Origin: Neisseriaceae bacterium TC5R-5 | GTDB lineage: Bacteria; Pseudomonadota; Gammaproteobacteria; Burkholderiales; Chromobacteriaceae | NCBI GenBank assembly: GCA_020830965.2 | Contig: JACCFC020000005.1 | Location: 43,049-107,048 of the forward strand | Direction: 5' to 3' | DNA: 64,000 bases | Shown: in pieces, positions 8,743 to 17,275 of the stretch | How positions within the stretch are numbered: position 1 is the first letter of the stretch | Layout of the letters: each line of letters opens with the position of its first letter | Program-made: the position numbers and the translations under genes | The notes under the pieces: generated by a model | Seen by the model: the letters and a program-made list of their open reading frames with translations, nothing else | What the model was told of the DNA's origin: nothing | Database searches by the model: none

Positions 8743-9118
8743 TGCTTGCCCATCAAGGCTGGCGCGGCTCCAATCAATTTGATCATGTTGGCGCAGTTGT
8801 GTCAGCAGAGTTAGATGTAGGCGATCCCAAAGAGCTACCGTTTGCCAATCCCGCAGCCTTCACCAGCCGGTCATCCCACTGCCAAAGCTGAGTTCTTTGG
8901 GGAGGTCTGCCCAAGGAATGCTGGTGGTGAGGACAAACAAGAGCCGTTGAGGGCTGCAAAATCATCCAACCGCCACCGTCCACCCTAGCGGGGGCCAGAT
9001 GGCCGAGGGAGTAGCGGCTGCAATGATTTCCAAAGCCTCTCACTGATCACTTTCCGTTTCGTTCTTGCTAGATGAGAGCGTACTCATCTGCCATCAAGAG
9101 GTTTTGTTAACGACTCTT
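8743..9118 (-). mobile_element. Decayed IS5-family insertion sequence, copy 2, N-terminal half only
   Basis: Bases 8763-9095 repeat 6990-7320 of copy 1 with scattered substitutions and small indels, in the same orientation. The right end is preserved as GGTTTTGTTAACGACTCTTA (9100-9118), a slightly changed inverted copy of the GAGCCGCTAACAAAACC end at 6761. The transposase N-terminal frame (minus strand) is broken by an in-frame TAG and a frameshift. The left half of the element, including the transposase C-terminus, is absent. Confidence 0.72.
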
Positions 9119-9300
9119 AGCCATACTCCCTCCAAAGCCCATCATCACGGTAACAACACGCTGACGGTGGCGCAGAACCGCCCCATGCTAACTGATCTGC
9201 AGCCACGGCGGCGTTGAGCACGAACAAAACACGACAACTTGTATCATTACGTCATGATTTTATCCTATAACTGGGCTTACAATAGCGCGCTGTTTTTTGC

Positions 9301-9320
9301 CCTCGCCAAACGAGGTTTTT
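9301..9320 (+). terminator. Intrinsic terminator-like hairpin in the speA leader
   Basis: CCTCG-CCAAA-CGAGG followed by TTTTT: a five-base-pair GC-rich stem, five-base loop and U-tract on the plus strand, ending 57 bp upstream of the speA start. No plus-strand gene ends nearby, so it would act within the speA leader (attenuation) or insulate speA from read-through of the IS region. The stem is short and the call is tentative. Confidence 0.42.
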
Positions 9321-9376
9321 CGTTTTGTCACTGATGCGGCAGTCATCGGCTTAGCTGGCTGCCGTGAGGAATACTG

Positions 9377-11257
9377 ATGACGTGGTCAGTGAGTAATAGT
9401 CGTAGCCTGTATGGCGTCCGGCATTGGGGCGCAGGCTATTTTGATGTGGGCAGTAATGGGCATGTCTTGGTACGGCCCAATGTGCGGCAAAAGACCAGTA
9501 TTGATCTGCGCCAGTTAGTGGATACCCTGGCGGCTGAGGGTCTGGAATTGCCCTTGCTCATCCGCTTTCCCGATATCTTACAAGACAGGGTACGGCGCTT
9601 ATGCAGCGCCTTTGATCAGGCTATTGCCGAACTGGATTATCAAAACCGCTATACCGCCATTTACCCGATCAAGGTGAATCAGCAAGAAGCGGTAGTGAAA
9701 AACATTATCGCTACTCAGGATGTTTCCATTGGCCTGGAGGCGGGCTCCAAACCAGAACTGATGGCCGTGCTGGCGCTGGCGCCCCAAGGCGGCACCATTA
9801 TCTGCAATGGTTACAAGGATCGCGGCTATATTCGCCTGGCCCTGATTGGCGAACGCTTGGGACACCAGGTGTTCATCGTCATTGAAAAAGAGTCTGAAGT
9901 GGAACTGGTAATTGAGGAAGCACGAAAGTTGGGAGTACGCCCCAATATCGGCCTGCGGGTACGTCTCTCCTCATTAAACTCCAGTAAATGGGCAGATACC
10001 GGCGGCGAAAAAGGCAAGTTTGGCCTATCCGCCGCGCAGCTGATCTCGGCAGCAGACAAATTAACGGCAGCTGGGCTGGCTGATTGCGTCCGTCTGATGC
10101 ACTTCCATATGGGCTCGCAAATTGCGCATATTGGTGATTACCGCGCCGGTTTTGCCGAAGCGATCCGCTATTTTGCCGAGCTGCGGGCACTAGGCTTGCC
10201 AATTGATCATGTCGATGTTGGCGGCGGGCTAGGTGTCGATTACGATGGCACCCAGTCACGCAATGCCAGCTCCATTAATTACGATATGGACGAATACGCG
10301 CATGTGATTGTGTCAATGCTCTCCGAATTTTGCGAAGAATGTAGCATTCCACACCCACGTATTCTGTCGGAGTCCGGCCGCGCGATGACCGCCCATCATG
10401 CTGTGCTCATCACCAATGTCACCGATGTTGAATGCCTGCCGGATAAGGTGCCGGAAGTAAATGAGACGGCCAGTTTGTCCTTACCGGTACGTAAACTGCT
10501 GGAGTTACTCGAGCTGGATGATGAGGAGCTCGTCACGGAAATCTACTACCGTGCCAGCCACTATGTCTCCGAGGTGAGTAGCCTGTACGCCATTGGCCGT
10601 CTCTCGCTCAAGGAAAAAGCCCTGGCGGAAAATGTTCATGCCTCCTTGTGTCGGCGTATTCATCGCCAATTACAGGTACGCCAGCGCTCACAACGTCAGG
10701 TGTATGACGAACTAACCGATAAGCTGGCTGATAAATATTTCTGCAATTTCTCGGTATTCCAAAGCCTGCCCGATACTTGGGCCATTGATCAGGTCTTACC
10801 GGTCATGCCCTTGCAGCGGCTGGATGAGCAACCGACACGGCGCGCGGTATTACAGGACTTGACCTGCGATTCGGATGGCAAACTGAAATATTACGTCGAC
10901 CAGCAAAGCATAGAATCCAGCCTATCCGTGCATGCGCTCAAGCCAGGAGAGCCCTACTTGATCGCCGCATTTCTGGTGGGTGCCTACCAGGAAATCCTGG
11001 GCGATATGCACAATCTGTTTGGTGATACCGACTCGGTAAACGTCTATGTCCGCGACGGTGGCGAGCTGGAGTTTTCTGGGGTGGAAAAGCATGACACCAT
11101 CGAAGACATGCTGCGCTATGTTCACCTGTCACCGGAAGAAATACTGGAGCGCTATCAAGCCAAGGCTGCAAGTGCTGATCTGAGCGATAGTGAGCGTGGC
11201 TTATTCTTTGCCGAGTTCTATCAGGGCCTGCAACAGTCTTCGTATTTATCGGTGTAA
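9377..11257 (+). CDS. speA: Biosynthetic arginine decarboxylase SpeA
   Basis: PLP-dependent (fold type III) arginine decarboxylase that converts arginine to agmatine for putrescine and spermidine synthesis. 626 residues, slightly shorter than the enteric 658. The PLP lysine lies in IYPIKVNQ (about residue 98). Further family marks are [11 protein letters not shown], the MHFHMGSQI segment, the glycine-rich [12 protein letters not shown] loop that holds the PLP phosphate, and a C-terminal half with the SpeA-specific helical insert. Start ATG at 9377 follows GTGAGG. The 258-bp gap upstream, after the IS remnant, holds the leader hairpin. No speB or other polyamine gene is adjacent. Confidence 0.95.
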   Translation: MTWSVSNSRSLYGVRHWGAGYFDVGSNGHVLVRPNVRQKTSIDLRQLVDTLAAEGLELPLLIRFPDILQDRVRRLCSAFDQAIAELDYQNRYTAIYPIKVNQQEAVVKNIIATQDVSIGLEAGSKPELMAVLALAPQGGTIICNGYKDRGYIRLALIGERLGHQVFIVIEKESEVELVIEEARKLGVRPNIGLRVRLSSLNSSKWADTGGEKGKFGLSAAQLISAADKLTAAGLADCVRLMHFHMGSQIAHIGDYRAGFAEAIRYFAELRALGLPIDHVDVGGGLGVDYDGTQSRNASSINYDMDEYAHVIVSMLSEFCEECSIPHPRILSESGRAMTAHHAVLITNVTDVECLPDKVPEVNETASLSLPVRKLLELLELDDEELVTEIYYRASHYVSEVSSLYAIGRLSLKEKALAENVHASLCRRIHRQLQVRQRSQRQVYDELTDKLADKYFCNFSVFQSLPDTWAIDQVLPVMPLQRLDEQPTRRAVLQDLTCDSDGKLKYYVDQQSIESSLSVHALKPGEPYLIAAFLVGAYQEILGDMHNLFGDTDSVNVYVRDGGELEFSGVEKHDTIEDMLRYVHLSPEEILERYQAKAASADLSDSERGLFFAEFYQGLQQSSYLSV

Positions 11258-11292
11258 GCACTCCTGCGGATTGCCTACCACTTTTGGTTTTG

Positions 11293-11326
11293 GCCAAGGT
11301 CGCCATCTTACGATGGCGACCTTGGC
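11293..11326. terminator. Bidirectional hairpin terminator between speA and the GNAT gene
   Basis: A perfect 15-bp stem (GCCAAGGTCGCCATC / GATGGCGACCTTGGC) with loop TTAC lies between the converging ends of speA and the acetyltransferase gene. There is no strong U-tract on either side, so efficiency is uncertain, but position and symmetry fit a shared terminator. Confidence 0.7.
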
Positions 11327-11335
11327 TATATGGCT

Positions 11336-11863
11336 TCACAGCTGCTTGTAATAATAGACCGTTGCTGCCGCCTCACCGTTTGGCCACAACACATAAGCAG
11401 GGATTTCCCCGCTTCGACACCACCCCAAACGCTGGTAAACCGTTTCAGCAATCGACCCACACTCAGTATCCAGCACCAGCAAACTGATCGCCTGCTGCTG
11501 GCAAAATACCTCGAGCGTTGCCAGCAAAGCACGCGCCACGCCTTTTCCTCGATGACCATCGTCCACCAACAGCTTCTGTACTTCCGCACGATGCCGACCA
11601 TTTTCCCGCAGACAAGGAGCCAATTGCACACTCGCAATGATTTCCCCAGCCTGTTCCGCAACCCACAACTGTAAACCGGGCCCCAGACTCTCAAAGACCT
11701 GCAGCCAATAAGCATGCGCCTTTGCTTCACTCAAGGGGGCCCAAAAGCCCAGTGAGGCACCGCCAGCGACCACTGTTTGCAATAAACTTATCAAGCCACG
11801 CAACTCCCGGTCTGAACCTAGTTGAACCAATCGAATCGTCAGCAAAGCTTTCTCCTGTATCAA
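11336..11863 (-). CDS. GNAT-family N-acetyltransferase
   Basis: 175-residue single-domain GCN5-related acetyltransferase. The acetyl-CoA binding motif A is visible as EVQKLLVDDGHRGKGVARAL (Q/RxxGxG/A reads HRGKGVA), followed by LLVLDTECGS and the C-terminal YQRLGWCRSGEIP strand typical of the fold. Cytoplasmic, substrate unknown; close relatives are often annotated as generic or aminoglycoside-type acetyltransferases, which the sequence alone does not support. Transcribed convergently with speA. A MITE-like element lies 60 bp upstream of its start. Confidence 0.85.
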   Translation of the reverse strand: MIQEKALLTIRLVQLGSDRELRGLISLLQTVVAGGASLGFWAPLSEAKAHAYWLQVFESLGPGLQLWVAEQAGEIIASVQLAPCLRENGRHRAEVQKLLVDDGHRGKGVARALLATLEVFCQQQAISLLVLDTECGSIAETVYQRLGWCRSGEIPAYVLWPNGEAAATVYYYKQL

Positions 11864-11923
11864 CGTTAGATAATATGACTTCTACCGCACCACTAACTTG
11901 CCTGCTGTTACATGCACCTGCGC

Positions 11924-12008
11924 TAAGAACCGCTAACAAAACCCCTGGTACTGTCTGCGCCGACGCACCTCGACTCAGGTGCTCTTCGAGCTCTTGTTAG
12001 CGGCTCTA
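11924..12008 (-). repeat. MITE-like element B (short, inverted orientation)
   Basis: About 85 bp bounded by TAAGAACCGCTAACAAAACC (11924-11943) and CTCTTGTTAGCGGCTCTA (11991-12008). The inside reads GGTACTGTCTGCGCCGACGC, the reverse complement of the core (GCGCCGACGCAGACAGTACC) in fragment A, so this copy is flipped. It is shorter than the 120-bp copy at 15288, having lost one inner half. Confidence 0.75.
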
Positions 12009-12391
12009 CACGCCCCTATCCTTCTTGATTTAGCGGGATAAAAATCTTATTTTGCTAAGTCCAGTTAATTTATTTGCTTTTTCCAATAGTATTAACATTA
12101 AAATGCTGGCCGTAGATTAATTGTCGATAGGGAAACCATCCCGTGTCATCAGGTATTCAACGGCTAAGTGGCAGCCGAAACTTGACAGCTGATGACTACC
12201 GATGGAAGCAAAATAATCTACATGGCATTAGCAATGCAGATAAGAGACAAAGCAGTAAGAGCCAGCTCACCCTACGACAATAAGTCAGCAAACCGCCGAT
12301 TAAACTTTTTACATAAAAACCATAATACCTGCCTGACACTGAGCCCTGGAAACGCCAGGCTCTTCAAGTCCAAAAGGCAGTAGGAGATGTT
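12009..12391 (+). other. Intergenic leader of the porin gene, with 5'-UTR hairpin
   Basis: About 380 bp with AT-rich stretches and no convincing gene. A hairpin GAGCCCTGG-AAACG-CCAGGCTC (12341-12362, one bulged base) lies 30 bp before the porin start and could affect mRNA stability or translation. A ribosome-binding site AGGAGAT precedes the ATG at 12392. Promoter elements could not be assigned with confidence. Confidence 0.4.
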
Positions 12392-13600
12392 ATGAATAAA
12401 ATTAAGCTCTATTGCTGGATCAGCTGCTTATGCGCAGCTACCTCAGTCGCTCACGCGGAACAAGCCGTGCCACAGCAGGCGGCAACAGACATCGCCAGTG
12501 ATGGGAAATGGCATTTTGGCGGTGCCATCCGCCTGCGCTATGACCAGGTCTACTCGCCACAACCCGCCACCAGTCGACTCGGTATTGATACCATTCGGGC
12601 CGATGTCGATTACAACTCCTCCACCTGGTTCGGGGCGGCACAGTACCGCTTTTACGGTCATTTTTATCCCTACCACTATACTGATGACTTCGGACGTATC
12701 AACTTCCCGGCATTTGCCTGGGCCGGTTATAAAATATCGCCCGAATCCAGCATTATTGGCGGCATCAACCAAATTCCCTTTGGCCTGTTGCCCTATGTCA
12801 GCTCAACCTTTTATCAAACCCTGGCCAACCCGGCCGGACTAGAAGATGTCCACAACCTGGGCCTGAAATACGAATACAAAAAAGACAATCTTGATGTTCA
12901 CCTAGCTTTTTATCCGCGTGATGGTGGCAACTGGACCGGCACCTCAAAAGATGCCAACCGCTACTCGGTTAATGTGGTCAATGCCGACAACTATATGGGC
13001 AATAGCGGAACCAATAATCAGGAACGCAATCAGTGGGTAGCACGTCTCGCTTATGCCTTTGGTGACACTAAAGACAACCGTACCGAATTAGGCATCTCCA
13101 CGCTCTACTCCACGCTGGAGAATCAGGATACCCACCAAAACGGAACGCGCCGCGCTCATTCCATCCATTATTCGGGACAATACGATAAGGTCGGCGTTCT
13201 GGCGCAGTGGACACGGCAAGACATGTCGCCACGTAACCCAGTGAGCACCGGTAACGATGTGGTCACCTTTGGCGCTTTTGATGGCTCCTACAATGTGGCG
13301 GCAAAAGGCAATTTCTACTCAGCTGAGCTTAACTACGCAATACCGTGGGCAAACAGCTGGATCAAGGATATTAAGCCCTACCTCAACTACAGTGCTTACC
13401 ATAAGGACAAAAGCGGTTTTAAGACCTCCCAGCGTATACTGGCCGGCGTGCAATTCGCCAACGGGCCTATCTATAGCTATATCGAACTGCGTCGGGGACG
13501 CAATGACCCTTTCACCGGCGACTACACTACCGGCCTAGCTGAAGGTGGTAGCGATCAATGGAAAAAAACCCTCTACATCAATATCGGTTATTACTTCTAA
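12392..13600 (+). CDS. Outer-membrane beta-barrel porin-like protein
   Basis: 402-residue protein with a Sec signal peptide (MNKIKLYCWISCLCAATSVA, cleavage after AHA about residue 22). The mature chain is rich in alternating hydrophobic/polar strands and aromatic girdle residues and ends in YINIGYYF, the C-terminal Phe expected for BAM-inserted barrels. The organisation (RLRYDQV start, long loops, about 16 predicted strands) resembles phosphate-selective or general porins, but I cannot name a substrate. It converges on dctA across a hairpin terminator; the pairing with a dicarboxylate transporter could mean uptake of related acids, which is inference only. Confidence 0.78.
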   Translation: MNKIKLYCWISCLCAATSVAHAEQAVPQQAATDIASDGKWHFGGAIRLRYDQVYSPQPATSRLGIDTIRADVDYNSSTWFGAAQYRFYGHFYPYHYTDDFGRINFPAFAWAGYKISPESSIIGGINQIPFGLLPYVSSTFYQTLANPAGLEDVHNLGLKYEYKKDNLDVHLAFYPRDGGNWTGTSKDANRYSVNVVNADNYMGNSGTNNQERNQWVARLAYAFGDTKDNRTELGISTLYSTLENQDTHQNGTRRAHSIHYSGQYDKVGVLAQWTRQDMSPRNPVSTGNDVVTFGAFDGSYNVAAKGNFYSAELNYAIPWANSWIKDIKPYLNYSAYHKDKSGFKTSQRILAGVQFANGPIYSYIELRRGRNDPFTGDYTTGLAEGGSDQWKKTLYINIGYYF

Positions 13601-13654
13601 CGTCATGACTCACGCCTGTACGCGTTTGTAGACCCATCATCCCAGCAGATAAAA

Positions 13655-13675
13655 ACGGGAGCCATGTGCTCCCGT
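13655..13675 (-). terminator. Rho-independent terminator of dctA
   Basis: ACGGGAGC-CATGT-GCTCCCGT, an 8-bp perfect stem. Reading the minus strand it is followed by TTTTTATC, a proper U-tract, so it terminates dctA; it may also serve the converging porin gene. Confidence 0.8.
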
Positions 13676-13689
13676 TCGTCTGTCTCGCA

Positions 13690-15018
13690 TCACCCCGCTT
13701 GACTAGCTGTCGCCTGTTCGGCCAATGGCAGCTTTCCGGGCACATACTCGTAGCCTTGTTCACGCCGTAGCACTTGACGAGCCCGCACAAGATCAAGATC
13801 CTTCTCCCAGCGTGCGATAACGACGGTAGCCACACAATTTCCTATCAAATTGGTTAAGGCCCGTGCAATACCCATAAACCAGTCCACCGATAACACTAAT
13901 ACTAGGCCGATCACCGGAATAGCGGGAATAGCCGACAAGGTCGCCGCCAGAATCACCAAAGCGGAACCGGGAATGCCATGGGCACCTTTGGACGTAATCA
14001 GCGAAACCCCCAGAATAGTGAGCAGATCAATCATTGATAAGGGCGTATTGGTGGCATGCGCGATAAACACAGCAGCCAGCGTAAGGTAAATAGAAAAGCC
14101 ATCCAGATTAAACGAATAGCCCGTTGGAATCACCAAACCTACCGTGGAGTTGCTGATGCCCAAGTGCTCCAGCTTGCGCATCACTTGCGGCAACACCGCG
14201 TCAGAGGATGCGGTTCCCACCACAATAGAAAGCTCATCTTTGAAATAGCGCAACAAGGTAAAAATATTCAGACCCACCACTCGTAGAATCGTCCCCAATA
14301 TCAAGGCGACGAACAAACCACAGGTAAAGTAGAACATCAACACTAGGCCTCCCAATTGCTTTAACGAAGCCAGGCCATAACTGGCGGTCGTGAAGGCAAT
14401 CGCCCCAAACACCCCCAAGGGCGCCAATTGCACCAACAGACCAATCAGCTTGAAAAATACCTGCCCGGCCTCATTCACCAACGTAATCACGCCGCTGGCC
14501 GAATGGCGCACCATACTCAGCGCACAACCAAACAAAATGGCAAATAACAACACCTGCAAAATATCCCCGGAAGCAAAGGCCCCGACAACGGTGCTGGGAA
14601 TCAGGTTCATCAGAAAAGACACCATGCTGTTGTTTTGCAGAGCATGGGCACGATCAACATAACTACTCAAGGCCGCGCTATCCAGCTTGCTGACATTAAC
14701 ATTCATCCCTTCACCAAAACTACCGTGCAAAGCCAGCAATAAGCCCAGAGCCAAGGCGAGTGTCGTCACTATTTCAAAATAGATCACCGCCTTTAGGCCC
14801 ACGCGACCCACTTTTTTCAAATCACCTGCACCGGCAATACCACTGACCACCACACAGAAAACAATCGGGGCAATCAGCATTTTAATTAATTTGATAAAGC
14901 CATCACCCAAAGGTTTCAGATGCACCGCCTGCTCCGGCCACAACCACCCGACAGCAACCCCAAGAATGAGCCCGATCATGACTCGCGCAAATAAAGACCG
15001 CTTAATCAGTTGCCACAT
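13690..15018 (-). CDS. dctA: C4-dicarboxylate:cation symporter DctA
   Basis: Inner-membrane symporter of the DAACS/SLC1 family, importing succinate, fumarate and malate with protons or sodium. 442 residues, near the usual 428-440. The start ATG at 15018 is chosen because AGGAGAGG lies just upstream; a longer reading adds only seven residues. Visible motifs: KMLIAPIVFCVVVSGIAG, the re-entrant hairpin region SSDAVLPQVMRKLEHLG, GYSFNLDG (cation/substrate site), and the C-terminal ALTNLIGNCVATVVIARWEKDLD that is characteristic of DctA within the family. Multiple hydrophobic segments throughout. Monocistronic, ending at its own terminator. Confidence 0.9.
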   Translation of the reverse strand: MWQLIKRSLFARVMIGLILGVAVGWLWPEQAVHLKPLGDGFIKLIKMLIAPIVFCVVVSGIAGAGDLKKVGRVGLKAVIYFEIVTTLALALGLLLALHGSFGEGMNVNVSKLDSAALSSYVDRAHALQNNSMVSFLMNLIPSTVVGAFASGDILQVLLFAILFGCALSMVRHSASGVITLVNEAGQVFFKLIGLLVQLAPLGVFGAIAFTTASYGLASLKQLGGLVLMFYFTCGLFVALILGTILRVVGLNIFTLLRYFKDELSIVVGTASSDAVLPQVMRKLEHLGISNSTVGLVIPTGYSFNLDGFSIYLTLAAVFIAHATNTPLSMIDLLTILGVSLITSKGAHGIPGSALVILAATLSAIPAIPVIGLVLVLSVDWFMGIARALTNLIGNCVATVVIARWEKDLDLVRARQVLRREQGYEYVPGKLPLAEQATASQAG

Positions 15019-15287
15019 GACCTCTCCTTTGTATGTCAATTTGGCCTGATGGCAAAAAACTAACGCCCACTCAGTGGCAAATAATTTTTATGGCCTGGCT
15101 GGCTCAGGCTCCATCAGCGCTTTAGTTTTAACCAGACAATCAAACAACACACTGGCGACAGAATATCAATCGCCACAATCCAACAGCGATCCTGCCAGCC
15201 TTTTTTGACGTGAATCAAGCAATATTTGATAAGACTGGAACCATGGAGGATACAATGACAATAAGCTTAAAGAAAAGGCGCCCGCTC

Positions 15288-15407
15288 TTAGAGCCGCTAA
15301 CAAAACCTCGCAGAGCAGCTGAGCCAAGGCGTGCCGACGCAGACAGGACAAGAAGTAGTACGGCAAAGAGGCGCAACGCTGAATCAGGCGTTTGTTAGCG
15401 GCTCTAA
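15288..15407 (+). repeat. MITE-like element C, complete 120-bp copy
   Basis: Bounded by a perfect 17-bp inverted repeat: TTAGAGCCGCTAACAAA (15288-15304) and TTTGTTAGCGGCTCTAA (15391-15407). It has no coding capacity. The ends match the terminal repeats of the decayed IS5-family copies at 6758 and 9118, so the element was probably moved in trans by that transposase. The TTA/TAA at the borders fits a short TA-type target duplication. Confidence 0.82.
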
Positions 15408-15417
15408 GGCCTAGTGC

Positions 15418-15729
15418 CTATTCAGCATGCTGTTCGTAACTGGCGATAATCACCATCTTACCGACGGCCGTATCGAAATGATGCTTTTTGACTTCCAAAT
15501 AAGCAGGGTCGGCAAAGAAAGCCTGCATCGCCGCGTGATCACGGAAATAGATGGTAAAAACGCGGTTAATCTCTTTTTCAGCCTCCGGCAACAAGACCTG
15601 CGACACCTTGAAATCATAAGCAAATCCACCCCCATAAGTGGATAAAATGGGGGACATCAAGGTGCGATAAGTCTGATATCGCGCTTCATCTAGCACATTC
15701 AAGCCAACTAACATTTCATATCGCATCAA
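15418..15729 (-). CDS. DUF1330/NIPSNAP-like dimeric alpha-beta barrel protein
   Basis: 103-residue small cytoplasmic protein with the ferredoxin-like pattern of DUF1330/ABM-type domains: an opening strand MRYEMLVGLNVLD, central GGGFAYDFKVSQVL and the RVFTIYFRDHAAMQAFFADPAYLEV stretch, where the FxDxxAxxAFxxDPxY pattern is typical of the family. These proteins form dimers; no reaction is established. It sits 11 bp from MITE copy C and 31 bp upstream of pgpA's 3' end on the same strand, so it is probably transcribed separately from the pgpA cluster or by read-through. Confidence 0.7.
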   Translation of the reverse strand: MMRYEMLVGLNVLDEARYQTYRTLMSPILSTYGGGFAYDFKVSQVLLPEAEKEINRVFTIYFRDHAAMQAFFADPAYLEVKKHHFDTAVGKMVIIASYEQHAE

Positions 15730-15760
15730 TCATCTCCTAGTGCGGCACAGCATTGGGCGA

Positions 15761-16273
15761 TCAGGATAACAAGCGCCATATCATCGTTTGTAGTAATAGT
15801 GCAAAACCAGCGGCCCATAAATCGTCCAGCATCACACCCAAGCCACCATGCACATGCTGATCAAACCAGCGTATTGGCCAAGGTTTTACAATATCGAACA
15901 GGCGAAACAAAGCAAACGCCAGCAACCATGCTAGCGGTGTAGCTGGCGTAAAAGCCAGCACCAGCAACATAGCCACAATCTCATCCCACACTATACCGCC
16001 GTAGTCATCCACCCCAAGCGCTGTACCGCTAAAGCCACAGATCCAGATACCGGCGATAAATAGCGGCACACACAATAGTGCCAAGCCCACGCCTTGCACG
16101 CCCAGCGCTTGCAATAAAAAAAACAAGGGGTATGCGGCTAACGTACCCCAGGTGCCTGGTGCTTTTTTCGCCAGCCCACTACCAAAACCAAATGCTAAGA
16201 AATGCAGCGGATGGCTGCACACAAAACGCCAGTTCGGGATCAAACGCAACGGCTGCTTAGGCGAAGTGGTCAT
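15761..16273 (-). CDS. pgpA: Phosphatidylglycerophosphatase A
   Basis: Membrane phosphatase that removes the phosphate of phosphatidylglycerol-phosphate in phospholipid synthesis. 170 residues with the PgpA motifs FGSGLAKKAPGTWGTLAA near the N-terminus, the acidic DDYGGIVWDEIVAM motif (about residues 82-95) that binds Mg2+, FRLFDIVKPWPI and GGLGVMLDD. Several hydrophobic helices. The ATG at 16273 gives the usual family length and overlaps the end of thiL by 17 bp; a frame 58 codons longer exists but lies inside thiL and has no family support. Last gene of the rib-nusB-thiL-pgpA cluster. Confidence 0.93.
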   Translation of the reverse strand: MTTSPKQPLRLIPNWRFVCSHPLHFLAFGFGSGLAKKAPGTWGTLAAYPLFFLLQALGVQGVGLALLCVPLFIAGIWICGFSGTALGVDDYGGIVWDEIVAMLLVLAFTPATPLAWLLAFALFRLFDIVKPWPIRWFDQHVHGGLGVMLDDLWAAGFALLLQTMIWRLLS

Positions 16274-17207
16274 AACCGCTACTCTCCAGATGAATTTCAG
16301 TACCATCGTCAGCCAGTAAGCGTACGCCACTATCAGCAACCATCTGCCCGATACGACTGACTCGGCAGCCTGCCCGCAAGCCACATTGCTCAATGGCCTG
16401 CCTGACATGGACGGGGGCAGTGAAAACCAGTTCATAATCATCCCCACCTGCAGCTAGACAGGGCAACCAGCGCCCGCGTTCCGCTTCTACTTCGGGCAAG
16501 GAAGGCAGCGCGGCACACCATACCTCAGCCCCTAGCGCCGAGGCGCTCGCGATATGGCGCAGATCGGCCAGCAGACCATCAGACACATCCGCTGCGGCAT
16601 GTGCGACACCCAACAAAGCCTGCCCCAAGGCCAGCCGTGGGCTGGGGTATTCCAGTTTGCGCCAGGCCGCTTGTTGCAAGCTTGTCGGCAGTGCTGGTAA
16701 TTGCCCTAAACGGCTGCGCACCGCCATTGCTGCCAGGCCCAAATCCCCACTCACCCAGATATCATCCCCTAGTTGTGCAGCATCGCGGCGCAACGCCTTC
16801 CCAGTAGGAGTCTCTCCCAAGATGGTGACAGATAAAGTCAGCGGCCCGCAGGTGGTATCGCCACCAATCAGCGCCACTTTGCAGGAATCGGCCAATTCAA
16901 AAAACCCGTCAGCAAAGCCAGCTAACCAGGCTTCGTCCAAACGGGGAAGACTGGCCGCCAGCAATACCCAACGCGGCACCGCACCCATCGCTGCCATATC
17001 AGACAAATTCACCGCCAGCGTCTTATAACCCAAGGCCTTGGCGGCGACATCGGTAAAAAAATGTCGTCCCTCCACCAGCATATCCGTTGAGATATGCAAA
17101 TCATGCCCTGGCGAGGGTCGGACAATGGCCGCATCATCCCCAACCCCCAGCACAGCCTGAGAACTGGGGCGGGTAAAATAACGCTGAATTAACTCAAATT
17201 CGTTCAT
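16257..17207 (-). CDS. thiL: Thiamine-monophosphate kinase
   Basis: ATP-dependent kinase producing thiamine diphosphate from thiamine monophosphate. 316 residues, typical size. AIR-synthetase-like fold with VGDDAAIV near the N-terminus, STDMLVEGRHF, the NLSDMAAMGA motif, GGDTT, DVSDGLLADL and AGGDDYELVF, which together bind Mg-ATP and substrate. The start at 17207 (MNEFELIQRYF) is preferred over one 11 codons upstream, because the longer form would be translated through the nusB-side terminator hairpin. It overlaps pgpA by 17 bp. Confidence 0.94.
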   Translation of the reverse strand: MNEFELIQRYFTRPSSQAVLGVGDDAAIVRPSPGHDLHISTDMLVEGRHFFTDVAAKALGYKTLAVNLSDMAAMGAVPRWVLLAASLPRLDEAWLAGFADGFFELADSCKVALIGGDTTCGPLTLSVTILGETPTGKALRRDAAQLGDDIWVSGDLGLAAMAVRSRLGQLPALPTSLQQAAWRKLEYPSPRLALGQALLGVAHAAADVSDGLLADLRHIASASALGAEVWCAALPSLPEVEAERGRWLPCLAAGGDDYELVFTAPVHVRQAIEQCGLRAGCRVSRIGQMVADSGVRLLADDGTEIHLESSGYDHFA

Positions 17208-17236
17208 GCTTGCACTCGGTAATGCCACATACAAAA

Positions 17237-17256
17237 ACACCCGCGCTAGCGGGTGT
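17237..17256 (-). terminator. Rho-independent terminator between nusB and thiL
   Basis: ACACCCGC-GCTA-GCGGGTGT, an 8-bp perfect stem. Read on the minus strand it is followed by TTTTTGTATG. It lies 20 bp after the nusB stop and 30 bp before the thiL start, inside an otherwise compact cluster, so it may partly uncouple thiL-pgpA from the upstream genes. Confidence 0.8.
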
Positions 17257-17275
17257 GATTAAAGCAGAAAGGTAC

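Noticed and set aside
9239..9271. Promoter TTGTAT / TATAAC for speA
   Set aside because: The spacer would be 21 bp, too long for a sigma-70 promoter; no better pair could be chosen.
12192..12383. 63-codon frame upstream of the porin gene
   Set aside because: No ribosome-binding site or family resemblance, and it overlaps the leader hairpin of the porin mRNA.
15288..15407. Possible integron attC site, because of TAACAAA...TTTGTTAG ends and an imperfect palindrome
   Set aside because: The core boxes do not fit RYYYAAC and GTTRRRY (CGCTAAC and GTTAGCG fail), the 17-bp ends are perfect inverted repeats, and they match the ends of an IS5-family remnant. A MITE explains it better. No integrase is present.
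16274..16447. N-terminal extension of pgpA
   Set aside because: It lies wholly inside thiL, has no match to PgpA, and would make the protein 58 residues too long.
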